Source: a virus
IMG/VR virus record: IMGVR_UViG_3300044641_009805
Coordinates: 124,001 to 188,000 of that record
Reading direction: 5' to 3' (one strand)
DNA: 64,000 nt
Shown: piece by piece, positions 1 through 8,030 of the stretch
Numbering within the stretch: the stretch's first letter is position 1
How the letters are laid out: each line of letters opens with the position of its first letter
Made by a program: the position numbers and the translations under genes
The notes under the pieces: generated by a model
What the model saw: only the letters and a program-made list of their open reading frames with translations
Database searches by the model: none
What the model was told of the DNA's origin: nothing

Positions 1-588
1 AAGATTCAATCTGGTTCTTTAAAACCTAAAGACGAACAAAAAGCAATAGAGAACATAAAAAAAATAAATGGAGCTTTTGCAGGATTTGCCGTGGCAATGA
101 AAAATATTCCAAAAGCAGGAATAGCAATAAAAGACTTCAAGAAAATATTAAAAAAAGAATTAGAAGACAGTAGAAATGATAATAGAACTTCTAAAAAAAT
201 GTCAGAGCTATTTCCAAATGATTATCAGAAATTTTCAGCAGCCTTAAGTTCTTCTTTTAAAACTAAGATTAGCGTTTATGATCCTGTAAAATTGGGAATT
301 CCTTGGGATACAAATGCTGTAGTTTCTGAATTCGTGAACATGCCTGTAAAAGCTTTAAATAGATTTACTGGTAAAGTTCAAGACAGCGAACCGCCTCCAA
401 CTCCTCCTGCACCGACACCACCAGGGTCTCCACCGACACCTGCCGCACCTGATGTGAAAATTAAAGATATTTTCAAAGGTGCAAATGAACAAGACATTAG
501 AAAGTTTAATGAAAAGTTTAAAGAAAAATTTGGATTTGAACTTTCTGATAAAGATGACCTAGCTGCAATACTTGCTAGTATGACATAA
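1..588 (+). CDS. 3' part of an unknown gene with a proline-rich linker
   Basis: The reading frame is open from the first base of the window, so this is the 3' part of a longer gene; a GTG at 91 lies inside the same open frame and is not needed as a start. The visible part is lysine-rich and probably helical, followed by a Pro/Thr/Ala-rich linker (about bases 391-450, motif PPPTPPAPTPPGSPPTP) and a small charged C-terminal domain of about 45 residues. Such a layout suggests two domains joined by a flexible linker. I recognise no family. The stop overlaps the 3' end of the convergent chaperonin-like gene by 14 bases. Confidence 0.75.
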   Translation, partial: KIQSGSLKPKDEQKAIENIKKINGAFAGFAVAMKNIPKAGIAIKDFKKILKKELEDSRNDNRTSKKMSELFPNDYQKFSAALSSSFKTKISVYDPVKLGIPWDTNAVVSEFVNMPVKALNRFTGKVQDSEPPPTPPAPTPPGSPPTPAAPDVKIKDIFKGANEQDIRKFNEKFKEKFGFELSDKDDLAAILASMT

Positions 589-1768
589 TGACAGAGTTAT
601 GTATTACTGCACCTAATGAATTTAATTTTTCAAAAAACAATTTAGAATATAAGTTAGAAGAGACATAAGATCCGTAAAGCTTAGAATCATTTATCACTCC
701 AAATTCTATCATAGATTTTATTGATCTAAGACAATAATCAACAGATTGTCTTTTTACGACAAAATCGCTGGTATCTGGAAGTCTAATAATGACATTATTT
801 GCTGACAAAGATCTTATTCTATCTTCATAGATTTCTTCTACATTTTTTGATTCTTCTCTTTTAGATAATAGAAATTTAATATGAGAATTGACATCAGATT
901 TTGATGATTGATTTTTTATGCAAATTGAATTAACGTAAATAGAGATTTCATCTACTTTTCTTGCATCATCTATAGAAATATTAGAAATCAGTTGGCCTAA
1001 ATTGCTAGAAAACAAAGATGCAGAACAAGCTATTGAGATATCATTAAGTTTGTTTATTCCTTCCAGATTAAACTCAACTACAATAGGATAAACTTCAATA
1101 GCTCCTCTAATTCTATTGACTTTCAGTGTATTTAAAACTTCGTCATGAAGTCCTCTAGCTATTAGAATTACAGGGTGTTTTGTTGAACTTGCTCCTTCAA
1201 GCAATAAATTAATCTCAGAAACAGATTCAACAAATCCATCAATAACGATGACTCTAGGATTTACTATTTTTATTGGTTTTTCTTCAAAAGTTTTTACTTT
1301 AAAGGTAAAACCATCAATAGCTTCAATTGAAGTAAAGTTATTGCTAGACTTTTCTACAGATATTCTGCCACCAAACCCAGCTAAAAGCACAGCGTCAAAT
1401 AATAAGTTGCTTAACGTGTTATCGTCTTTTGTTTGAGAAAAAATGATTTTTTTTAGATCATTCAAAGTAGCCTTGTTTGAAGATCTGGTTTTATCATCAA
1501 GATTAGAGTTTAATATCCTGTGTAACGTAAAGTCAAACCCACCAGGAGATATTTTTTCTGATAAAATACAATGTTCTATAATCAACCTATGAATAGCTAA
1601 TTTCAGTTGATTAGAATATTTTAAATTAAAAATTCCTTGAAATGAAGTTTTTAACAAAACTTGATCTTTTTCAAGGAATAATACTTTTTCTGTATTTAAA
1701 AAATTTCTTAAATCATCGCATACTTCTTTAAATGATTCAAGTATTTCTTTTTTTAGAAAAATTGTCAC
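575..1768 (-). CDS. GroEL-like (group I chaperonin-related) protein, shortened and probably without ATPase activity
   Basis: 397 residues. The middle resembles the GroEL intermediate and apical domains in order: GGRISVE (GroEL GVITVED), PRVIVIDG, a block resembling the GroEL stretch KPLLIIAEDVEGEALATLV, then NRIRGAIEV (GroEL NTMRGIVKV). The later part matches the descending intermediate domain, VDYCLRSIKSMIEFGVI against GroEL VEDALHATRAAVEEGVV. GroEL is about 548 residues; here the N-terminal equatorial part is short, no GDGTTT nucleotide motif is seen, the position of catalytic Asp398 aligns with Tyr, the following AGGG is NDSK, and the C-terminal equatorial domain is almost gone. I infer a non-hydrolysing apical-domain protein, perhaps a substrate binder or a partner of the host chaperonin. 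The GTG start has no Shine-Dalgarno but lies 6 bases after a good promoter. Homology was judged by eye from remembered GroEL sequence. Confidence 0.6.
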   Translation of the reverse strand: MTIFLKKEILESFKEVCDDLRNFLNTEKVLFLEKDQVLLKTSFQGIFNLKYSNQLKLAIHRLIIEHCILSEKISPGGFDFTLHRILNSNLDDKTRSSNKATLNDLKKIIFSQTKDDNTLSNLLFDAVLLAGFGGRISVEKSSNNFTSIEAIDGFTFKVKTFEEKPIKIVNPRVIVIDGFVESVSEINLLLEGASSTKHPVILIARGLHDEVLNTLKVNRIRGAIEVYPIVVEFNLEGINKLNDISIACSASLFSSNLGQLISNISIDDARKVDEISIYVNSICIKNQSSKSDVNSHIKFLLSKREESKNVEEIYEDRIRSLSANNVIIRLPDTSDFVVKRQSVDYCLRSIKSMIEFGVINDSKLYGSYVSSNLYSKLFFEKLNSLGAVIHNSVIMSY

Positions 1769-1774
1769 AAAATC

Positions 1775-1803
1775 ATTGTAGCTTATTTTTGGCTAATGTT
1801 CAA
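1775..1803 (-). promoter_or_regulatory. Sigma70-like promoter at the start of the chaperonin-like gene
   Basis: On the minus strand, TTGAAC (1803-1798), a 17-base spacer and TACAAT (1780-1775) are followed after 6 bases by the GTG start at 1768. The predicted transcription start would fall at or next to the start codon, giving a leaderless or nearly leaderless mRNA. The -35 box overlaps the TGA stop of the upstream gene. Confidence 0.6.
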
Positions 1804-2402
1804 ATAATTTGAATATGCGAATTAATGTAAGCATGTATTATCTTACCAATAGCACCTAAAATTGCTGTACCTACTGCAATTGAAAGCCATCTAGTAAAAG
1901 CTGCTTGTTTTTGATACCAAGATTGTAATTCTTTAATTACTTCAGAATGTTGATTTATAATCTTTGCAAGATTTTCATCATTTAGTTCTTCTTTTTGAGC
2001 TAGTTTTTCTTCATGAATTTTCCAGCTTTGTATCGAATGCAACTGTTCTTCTAACTCTTCAACTCTTTCAATTTCAGCTGTACTATTTTCAACATTCTTT
2101 ATTCTTGCATATAATCCATTATCAGGATTATACAAAACTTCTCTTATTTCGTCAACTTTAAAAACTAATTGAGTCTGTGATTGTTCTATTTTTTCAATTT
2201 TGTACATTAGATTTGAGAATCCACCATTCATTGCGGGAGCTGATAGGATTCTTTTTTGCATCTCTAAAATTTGTTGTCGATTGCTTTCAATAGCATCCAA
2301 AGTTTTTTTTGTTTCAACGTTATCAAGAGGATCTTTTTTGTCAATTTTTGCATCCGAAAAGTTCGGAGAACTTACTTGCGTATTAGTTTTTTTTCTTGAC
2401 AT
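1800..2402 (-). CDS. Coiled-coil protein with C-terminal membrane anchor
   Basis: About 200 residues, starting at the ATG with AGGAGG six bases upstream; an in-frame TTG at 2420 lies before that ribosome-binding site and is rejected. The N-terminus is polar and Lys/Ser-rich, the middle (about residues 35-160) is heptad-rich and Glu/Gln/Lys-rich, predicting a long coiled coil, and near the C-terminus there is one hydrophobic segment (WLSIAVGTAILGAIGKII). This predicts a tail-anchored membrane protein or a rod-like oligomer. I recognise no family. It lies upstream of the chaperonin-like gene on the same strand and diverges from the glycosyltransferase island. Confidence 0.8.
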   Translation of the reverse strand: MSRKKTNTQVSSPNFSDAKIDKKDPLDNVETKKTLDAIESNRQQILEMQKRILSAPAMNGGFSNLMYKIEKIEQSQTQLVFKVDEIREVLYNPDNGLYARIKNVENSTAEIERVEELEEQLHSIQSWKIHEEKLAQKEELNDENLAKIINQHSEVIKELQSWYQKQAAFTRWLSIAVGTAILGAIGKIIHAYINSHIQII

Positions 2403-2441
2403 ATACATCCTCCTAGACAATGTTATTTTTTCTAAGATTAA

Positions 2442-2514
2442 GATTTATAATTTACTAAATCTTATTTCTAAATCTATAAATTTAGATCAATTTACTTATA
2501 GAATTAATTATAAT
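2442..2514. promoter_or_regulatory. Divergent promoter region with T4-late-like boxes
   Basis: Between the divergent starts at 2402 and 2542, TATAAATC lies on the minus strand (2449-2442), 40 bases before the minus start. On the plus strand there is TATAAATT (2475-2482) and TATAAT (2509-2514). The T4 late consensus is TATAAATA, and a gp55-like sigma is encoded at 22.5 kb, so these may be late promoters; the TATAAT box could equally serve host sigma70. AT-richness makes chance matches likely. Confidence 0.4.
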
Positions 2515-2541
2515 TCTTCAGAGAATTTAAAGAGGTAAATC

Positions 2542-4470
2542 TTGCAAACATTCAATAAAAGCATATTCGAAAATAGTTCTAGACCTCTCATCATTCCTGA
2601 TGAAGTTAAGGTTATTTTTGTAGCTGATCTCTTTTCAGAGGATTATGTCGGTGGAGCAGAACTAACCACGCAGGCTTTGATTGATGAGTGCCCTTTGCCT
2701 TACATGAAAATTCGTTCAAAAGAGCTGACCATGCACTTATTAGCTCAAGGAACTAATAAGTTTTGGATCTTTGGCAATTTTGCTCAAATGAACATGGAAC
2801 TAGTTCCAAGCATAATTGGAAATTTGAACTATTCTATCCTAGAATATGATTACAAATATTGCAAGTACAGATCTCCTGAAAAACATTCTGAAAAAACCGG
2901 ATCTCCGTGCGATTGTCATAATCAATTCAACGGAAAATTAATCTCTGCTTTTTACTACGGAGCAAAAGTTTTGTGGTGGATGTCAGAGGCGCAGAAAGAT
3001 CGTTATCACAGAATGTTCCCATTTTTATCTGAAAAAGATAATGTTGTCTTATCAAGCGTATTTTCGAAAAAAACCCTAGGTACCATCAAGTGGCTTAGAG
3101 AAGTTGTTTCTTCATCAGGATCAGATCGAAAAGGATGGGTAGTCTTAGGTTCAGAATCTTGGGTAAAAGGAGCTCAAGCTGCAGAAAAATGGTGCCTGGA
3201 CAACAAAGTAGAATATGAAGTTGTCTGGAATGTAGCTTACGAAGTCATGTTGGAAAAGCTAGCTAATGCAGAAGGGTTTGTATACCTTCCAGCAGGTGCT
3301 GATACCTGCCCAAGAATGGTCATAGAAGCGAAGCTTTTGGGTTGCAAACTTCATTTGAACGAAAACGTACAACATAAAAATGAAGATTGGTTCTCTACAA
3401 ATAACATTGAAGAGATTGAAGAGTACTTGTTTGGAGCACCAACTCTATTTTGGAATTACATAAAAAAGATGATGGAATATCGTCCTAACATCAGCGGATA
3501 CATGACGGTTTATAACGCATTGTCTCAAGAATATCCATTTATACAGTGCGTTAAGTCTATGCTTCCTTTTTGCGAGGAGGTTTGTATTGTTGATGGAGGT
3601 TCTACAGACGGCACTTGGGAGAAGCTTCAAGAATTGTCATCTACGGAAACAAAGATCAAACTGAAGCAAGTGACAAGAGATTGGAGCCATCCTAGATTTG
3701 CTGTTTTTGACGGAATGCAAAAAGCAGAAGCCCGTTCCATGTGCACAGGAGATTTTTGTTGGCAAATGGATTCAGATGAAATAGTGCACGAAGACGATTA
3801 TGAAAAAATATTAAACTTATGTGCAAAATTTCCAGCTAACGTAGATCTTATATCATTACCAGTTGTTGAATATTGGGGAGGTCCTAAGAAAGTTAGAGCC
3901 GACGTTCTTCCTTGGAAGTGGAGATTAAGTAAAAATAAGAAAAATATCACTCACGGAATACCTTCAGATGCTCGTCGAACTGATGAAAATGGAAATCTTT
4001 ATGCGGCTTATGGAGATGGATGTGACATGATAGATTCATCATCTTACGAAAGAATACCTCACGTAACTTTTTACACTTCTGAAGTTGACAGTGCAAGAAA
4101 GCAAGCAGTTTCCGGTGACGCTGAAGCAATAAAGAATTATCAAGAATGGTTCAACAAAGTCGTCGATAATTTGCCTGGAGTATTTCATTATAGCTGGTTT
4201 GATCTGCCCAGAAAGATTAAACTGTATAAGAAATATTGGACCAAACACTGGGAATCGTTGTCTGGAAAATCTTATGAAGATACTTCAGAATCAAATATGA
4301 TGTTTGATGTTCCTTGGTCACAAGTGACAGATGAAATGATAGAAGCTAGAGCTTCTGAACTCTCGGAAAAATTAGGCGGGTGGATTTGGCATCAAAAATG
4401 GGATGGTAAGACGAAAACTCATCATATAACGATAAGCAAATCTCAACCTAAAATTATGTTAGATAAATGA
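2542..4470 (+). CDS. Two-domain glycosyltransferase: GT-B-like N-half fused to GT2 (GT-A) C-half
   Basis: 642 residues, first gene of the sugar island. The N-terminal half resembles a GT4/GT-B protein (GGAELTTQ near residue 38; the later stretch LGSESWVKG, then LPAGADTCPRMVIEAKLLG, like the nucleotide-binding E-rich region). From about residue 315 a GT2 domain follows, with MTVYNALSQEYPFI, the diphosphate-binding region VDGGSTDGTWE and QMDSDEIVHEDD as the metal-binding DxD. Such fusions can add two sugars in succession. The start is TTG at 2542 with AGAGG seven bases ahead; no better ATG exists before the conserved region. It overlaps RmlA by ATGA, so the two genes are translationally coupled. 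Acceptor and donors cannot be told from sequence. Confidence 0.85.
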   Translation: MQTFNKSIFENSSRPLIIPDEVKVIFVADLFSEDYVGGAELTTQALIDECPLPYMKIRSKELTMHLLAQGTNKFWIFGNFAQMNMELVPSIIGNLNYSILEYDYKYCKYRSPEKHSEKTGSPCDCHNQFNGKLISAFYYGAKVLWWMSEAQKDRYHRMFPFLSEKDNVVLSSVFSKKTLGTIKWLREVVSSSGSDRKGWVVLGSESWVKGAQAAEKWCLDNKVEYEVVWNVAYEVMLEKLANAEGFVYLPAGADTCPRMVIEAKLLGCKLHLNENVQHKNEDWFSTNNIEEIEEYLFGAPTLFWNYIKKMMEYRPNISGYMTVYNALSQEYPFIQCVKSMLPFCEEVCIVDGGSTDGTWEKLQELSSTETKIKLKQVTRDWSHPRFAVFDGMQKAEARSMCTGDFCWQMDSDEIVHEDDYEKILNLCAKFPANVDLISLPVVEYWGGPKKVRADVLPWKWRLSKNKKNITHGIPSDARRTDENGNLYAAYGDGCDMIDSSSYERIPHVTFYTSEVDSARKQAVSGDAEAIKNYQEWFNKVVDNLPGVFHYSWFDLPRKIKLYKKYWTKHWESLSGKSYEDTSESNMMFDVPWSQVTDEMIEARASELSEKLGGWIWHQKWDGKTKTHHITISKSQPKIMLDK

Positions 4471-5189
4471 AAGGCGTAATATTAGCAGGTGGTACTGGAA
4501 GTCGTTTATATCCTTTAACAAAATCGACCAACAAATGTTTGCTTCCAATTGCAACCAAGCCGATGGTTTATCATGTTTTAGAATTGATGACTTCTTCAGG
4601 AATTGATGACATCATGTTGATCACAGGTCCTGAAAATGCAGGACAAGTCATGAATTTGTTGGGGTCAGGACTTGATTATTCCTGCTCTTTGACTTATAGA
4701 ATTCAAGATAAAGCTAACGGCATAGCAGCAGCAGTAAATCTTTGCAAGAGTTTTGTTGGAAACTCTAAATTTACCGTGTTATTAGGAGACAATATTTTTA
4801 GCGATTTTTCTAAACTAGCATCGCAAATTCGTGAGTTTTATTCATCGAAGGATGAATTTAGACTTTTCTTAAAAGAAGTAATAGACCCTCAAAGGTTCGG
4901 AGTACCAGTTTATCTTAATGATGAAGTTGTAGATATAATCGAAAAACCAAAATCTCCTCCTAGCAATAAAGCAATAGTGGGATTATACTGTTATTCTTCA
5001 AACGTCTTTGATGTGATTGAAGGTTTAAAGCCTTCTTCTCGCGGAGAATATGAGATATCGGAGTTAAATTCTTATCTAGTGAAAAATTGTAGTGGTAGCT
5101 TTTTTGATGTTGAATGTGAATGGGTAGACGCAGGAACTCATGAATCTTACAAAAAAGCTAATGAAATGATTTGGGAAACTTTAAAATGA
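4467..5189 (+). CDS. rmlA: Glucose-1-phosphate thymidylyltransferase (RmlA/RfbA-like nucleotidyltransferase)
   Basis: 240 residues. Sugar-nucleotide pyrophosphorylase that would join glucose-1-phosphate and dTTP to dTDP-glucose, first step of dTDP-deoxyhexose synthesis. Visible motifs are LAGGTGSRLYPLT (residues 6-18, nucleotide binding), a Lys-containing KCLLPI, LLGDNIF near residue 106 (metal-binding Asp), EYEISELN near 194 and WVDAGTH near 219. Typical RmlA is about 290 residues; this copy lacks the C-terminal extension, as seen in short members of the family. The nucleotide preference is inferred from the adjacent rmlB-like gene. Starts by ATGA overlap with the glycosyltransferase and ends by ATGA overlap with the reductase. 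Confidence 0.88.
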   Translation: MKGVILAGGTGSRLYPLTKSTNKCLLPIATKPMVYHVLELMTSSGIDDIMLITGPENAGQVMNLLGSGLDYSCSLTYRIQDKANGIAAAVNLCKSFVGNSKFTVLLGDNIFSDFSKLASQIREFYSSKDEFRLFLKEVIDPQRFGVPVYLNDEVVDIIEKPKSPPSNKAIVGLYCYSSNVFDVIEGLKPSSRGEYEISELNSYLVKNCSGSFFDVECEWVDAGTHESYKKANEMIWETLK

Positions 5190-6007
5190 AAGTAATCATC
5201 GGATCAGGGAAAGTAGCTAACATTATAAAAGATAAAGAAGACATTGTCTTGTCTCATTCGCAAATAGAGATTAAAGATGAAATGTCGATTGACTCGATTC
5301 TTTCTACATTTCCTGAAAAAACAGTAGTTGTAAACACTGCCGCTAAGATTAATCTAGAATGGTGCGAAGAGAACAAAAAAGAATCTGAACTAGTCAACGT
5401 AGTTGGTGCAGTAAACGTTGCAAAAATTTGCAAAAAATATCATCATCATCTATTACACGTTAGCAGCGGTTGCATTTTTGATGGAATGGAAACAGAAAAA
5501 GAGTATACTGAATTAGATGATCCATCACCAGCTTCTTGGTACGCACAAACTAAAGCAAATGCTGATATTTCGATCTTATCTTTGGGATATCAAAATATTA
5601 CGATAGTTCGACCTAGGCAGTTAATATCAGCTGTTCCTAATCCCACAAATATGTTAACTAAGTTTATGAATTTGCAAAAAGGCAATTTTATTGATTCAAA
5701 AAATTCTATTACTTGTATAGAAGATATGAAACTAATGATTGATCACCTGATTAGTAACAAATGTTATGGAGTCTATAATCTTGCAAACGTTGGTTGGATG
5801 AGCCCGTACCAAATAGCCAACAAAATAAAAGCTAAAATTTTTAGTGATTTTATCATCGATAAGATAAGCTACGATGATTATATAAAGAGTATAAAAGTAA
5901 AAAGAGTTAACACTTTACTAAGCGTAGACAAATTAATATCTACGGGATTTGTTCCCAGAAGTGCAGAGGAAGCTTTAGAATGGTGTTTAGAAAATTACGG
6001 GAATTAA
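5186..6007 (+). CDS. RmlD-like NAD(P)-dependent sugar-nucleotide reductase
   Basis: About 273 residues from the ATG overlapping the rmlA stop; a TTG fifteen bases earlier is not needed. A Rossmann-fold SDR with GSGKVA at residues 6-11, HVSSGCIFDG near 91-100 (the catalytic Ser/Thr strand of RmlD), and SWYAQTK near 117-123 carrying the YxxxK pair. RmlD reduces the 4-keto group of a dTDP-4-keto-6-deoxy sugar. No RmlC 3,5-epimerase is present in the window, so the product may be dTDP-6-deoxyglucose or dTDP-fucose rather than dTDP-rhamnose, unless the host supplies RmlC. The end is two bases from rmlB. Confidence 0.8.
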   Translation: MKVIIGSGKVANIIKDKEDIVLSHSQIEIKDEMSIDSILSTFPEKTVVVNTAAKINLEWCEENKKESELVNVVGAVNVAKICKKYHHHLLHVSSGCIFDGMETEKEYTELDDPSPASWYAQTKANADISILSLGYQNITIVRPRQLISAVPNPTNMLTKFMNLQKGNFIDSKNSITCIEDMKLMIDHLISNKCYGVYNLANVGWMSPYQIANKIKAKIFSDFIIDKISYDDYIKSIKVKRVNTLLSVDKLISTGFVPRSAEEALEWCLENYGN

Positions 6008-6008
6008 A

Positions 6009-6947
6009 ATGAAGGTAATCATTACAGGAGGAGCAGGATTTATTGGAGGTCATGCTGTTAGACATTTCTTAAGCTTAGGAGATTCTGTTCTTAACATAGA
6101 TAAACTTACTTACGCAAGCAAAAAAACTAACTTTGAAAATTCAAATTTTCTTCAGTTGGATATTTGCGAAACAGAGATTTTGATAGAACAAATCAAAAAA
6201 TACAATCCTGACTTTTTAATTCATTTTGCAGCAGAAACCCATGTAGATAATTCCATATTAGATTGTAATGATTTTATTCACTCCAACGTTAAAGGTGTTG
6301 CCTCAGTCTTAAATGCATGTAAAGCAACCGGTACAAAATTGTGTCACATTTCCACTGACGAAGTATATGGTCCAGCATATGATAGATCTTTTGTAGAAAG
6401 TGATCCATTAAATCCTTTAAATCCTTATTCAGCTACAAAAGCTTCAGGAGATTTGTTGATAAAATCTTATAAAAATACTTACGGGTCAGATTACATCATT
6501 GTTAGACCTTCTAACAACTACGGTCCAAATCAACATTCTGAAAAATTTATACCAAAGTTGATTGATTGCTTGAAAAAAGGTATTCAATTCCCTCTTTATG
6601 GAGATGGACGACAAGAAAGAGAATGGACATACGTAGAAGACACGGTAAAGTTAATAAGGATTTTGTTAACTTCTGAATCTGCAGAATGGAATTCTTGTTA
6701 TAATTTAAGTTCTGGAATGACATTCACAAATATAGAGACAGCTTCTCATGTGATAAAGACCTACAATCTTATTACAAATAACAATTTTGATATTTTTGAT
6801 GTGTTAAAAACATCAAAAGATAGACCCGGACATGACAAAAAGTATTGGATTTCTACAAAAAAGCTAAATTCTGTTGTAGATTTCAAATATATTGGATTTC
6901 AATCTGGGATAGAAAAGACAGTTTCTTCTTATGTCCAAGAACAATAG
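6009..6947 (+). CDS. rmlB: dTDP-glucose 4,6-dehydratase (RmlB)
   Basis: 312 residues. Extended SDR that converts dTDP-glucose to dTDP-4-keto-6-deoxyglucose. NAD-binding GGAGFIGGH lies at residues 7-15, the active-site strand STDEVYG at 114-120, the YSATK catalytic pair at 139-143, and RPSNNYGPNQ near 165, all hallmarks of RmlB. The family is usually 330-360 residues; this one is slightly short with full core motifs. It sits after rmlA and the RmlD-like gene and overlaps the next glycosyltransferase by 17 bases. Confidence 0.92.
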   Translation: MKVIITGGAGFIGGHAVRHFLSLGDSVLNIDKLTYASKKTNFENSNFLQLDICETEILIEQIKKYNPDFLIHFAAETHVDNSILDCNDFIHSNVKGVASVLNACKATGTKLCHISTDEVYGPAYDRSFVESDPLNPLNPYSATKASGDLLIKSYKNTYGSDYIIVRPSNNYGPNQHSEKFIPKLIDCLKKGIQFPLYGDGRQEREWTYVEDTVKLIRILLTSESAEWNSCYNLSSGMTFTNIETASHVIKTYNLITNNNFDIFDVLKTSKDRPGHDKKYWISTKKLNSVVDFKYIGFQSGIEKTVSSYVQEQ

Positions 6948-7671
6948 ATTCGTTTTTGTATCACCCATGTATAATGCATCCGAAACCTTGCCTCGGATGC
7001 TTCATTCTATTTGTGGTCAATCTTATGATAATTGGCGAGTTATTTTGATCGATGATCTTTCTTCTGAAGAGCACGTCAAGAACTGCAAAAAAATACAAGA
7101 TGACTTTTCTTCAATGTTGGATCAATCCTACAAAAATAAAATTGAAGTTATATGGAACGTTGAAAAAAAATGGGAAGTTGCAAATGTCTTAATGGGAATC
7201 TCTAAATGCAATGATGATGACATTGTTTGTCGGATAGATGCTGACGATTGGTTAACAGATCTTGATGCATTAACGATTATCAATCATGCATATACTGAGA
7301 CAAATTGCGATGCATTGTGGACAGCGCATAGATGGAGTTTTTCTGATAAAAATATCAGCAGACCAATGCCAGATGATGCTGATGTATACGCTTATCCTTG
7401 GGTTTCAAGTCATTTAAAAACCTTTAGAAAAACTTTGATAAATGAAGTTAAAGATGAAAACTTTAGAGGTGAAGATGGAAACTATATTAGAAGAGCAGGT
7501 GATCAAGCGATATATCTACCAGTTCTTCACAAGTCTAAAAAGAGATTGTTTTTACCAAGAGTAATGTATCATTATACCATCAAAGATGTCCCTGAAACGT
7601 ATCAAACTGATGATGCTAGATTTCAAAAAGACGAAGCTATCTTTTTAAGAAAACGTGGGTTTGTAAAATGA
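6931..7671 (+). CDS. GT2 family glycosyltransferase
   Basis: 246 residues. GT-A fold: an N-terminal strand SPMYNASETLPRML, ILIDDLSSEEH near residues 38-48 (nucleotide-binding Asp pair) and CRIDADDW near 100-107 (DxD metal site). Late region GEDGNYIRRAGDQAIY contains the ED motif often seen near the catalytic base of GT2 enzymes. Single domain, no membrane helix, so probably cytosolic and acting on a soluble or protein-bound acceptor. Begins inside the rmlB 3' end and ends with an ATGA overlap. Donor unknown; a dTDP-deoxyhexose from the adjacent genes is a reasonable guess. Confidence 0.88.
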   Translation: MSKNNRFVFVSPMYNASETLPRMLHSICGQSYDNWRVILIDDLSSEEHVKNCKKIQDDFSSMLDQSYKNKIEVIWNVEKKWEVANVLMGISKCNDDDIVCRIDADDWLTDLDALTIINHAYTETNCDALWTAHRWSFSDKNISRPMPDDADVYAYPWVSSHLKTFRKTLINEVKDENFRGEDGNYIRRAGDQAIYLPVLHKSKKRLFLPRVMYHYTIKDVPETYQTDDARFQKDEAIFLRKRGFVK

Positions 7672-8030
7672 AACAGCAAAATTTTCATGATTCTATCTCT
7701 AAACTATTGGTCGAAAGACTTTCAAAAAGAAAAAATCAAATTTTGAATAAAGCAACTTGCGTTGAGATTTATAATGATATATTTTTCACATTGTCTGAAG
7801 TGATAAAAACAGCTTCGACGCCTTTGTCAAATGAATCCGTGAATTTTTTAGCTCAAATGTACTATGACTCTATAAACATAAACGAGACTCAAGAATTAGA
7901 TCCTAACATCTTTACTCAAAGAGCTAGTTTAAAAAATATTGAAACTAAAGAAATCGCTTTAATGGCTGTCATGCTAAATGGCACTGAATTCGCTACGCCT
8001 TTCATTTCAGAGGTAAAACGAAGATCGTGA
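7668..8030 (+). CDS. Small protein of unknown function in the glycosyltransferase operon
   Basis: 120 residues, no recognised family. It is charged and probably helical in its first two thirds, with no signal peptide and no membrane segment. It overlaps both neighbours (ATGA at its start, GTGA at its end), so it is clearly part of the polycistronic island and co-translated with the transferases. It could be an accessory subunit or simply a conserved phage protein; nothing in the sequence decides this. Confidence 0.75.
   Translation: MKQQNFHDSISKLLVERLSKRKNQILNKATCVEIYNDIFFTLSEVIKTASTPLSNESVNFLAQMYYDSININETQELDPNIFTQRASLKNIETKEIALMAVMLNGTEFATPFISEVKRRS

Noticed and set aside
2200-2538. 112-codon plus-strand frame
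   Set aside because: Antisense to the coiled-coil gene, which has a perfect AGGAGG site; composition is unlike protein.
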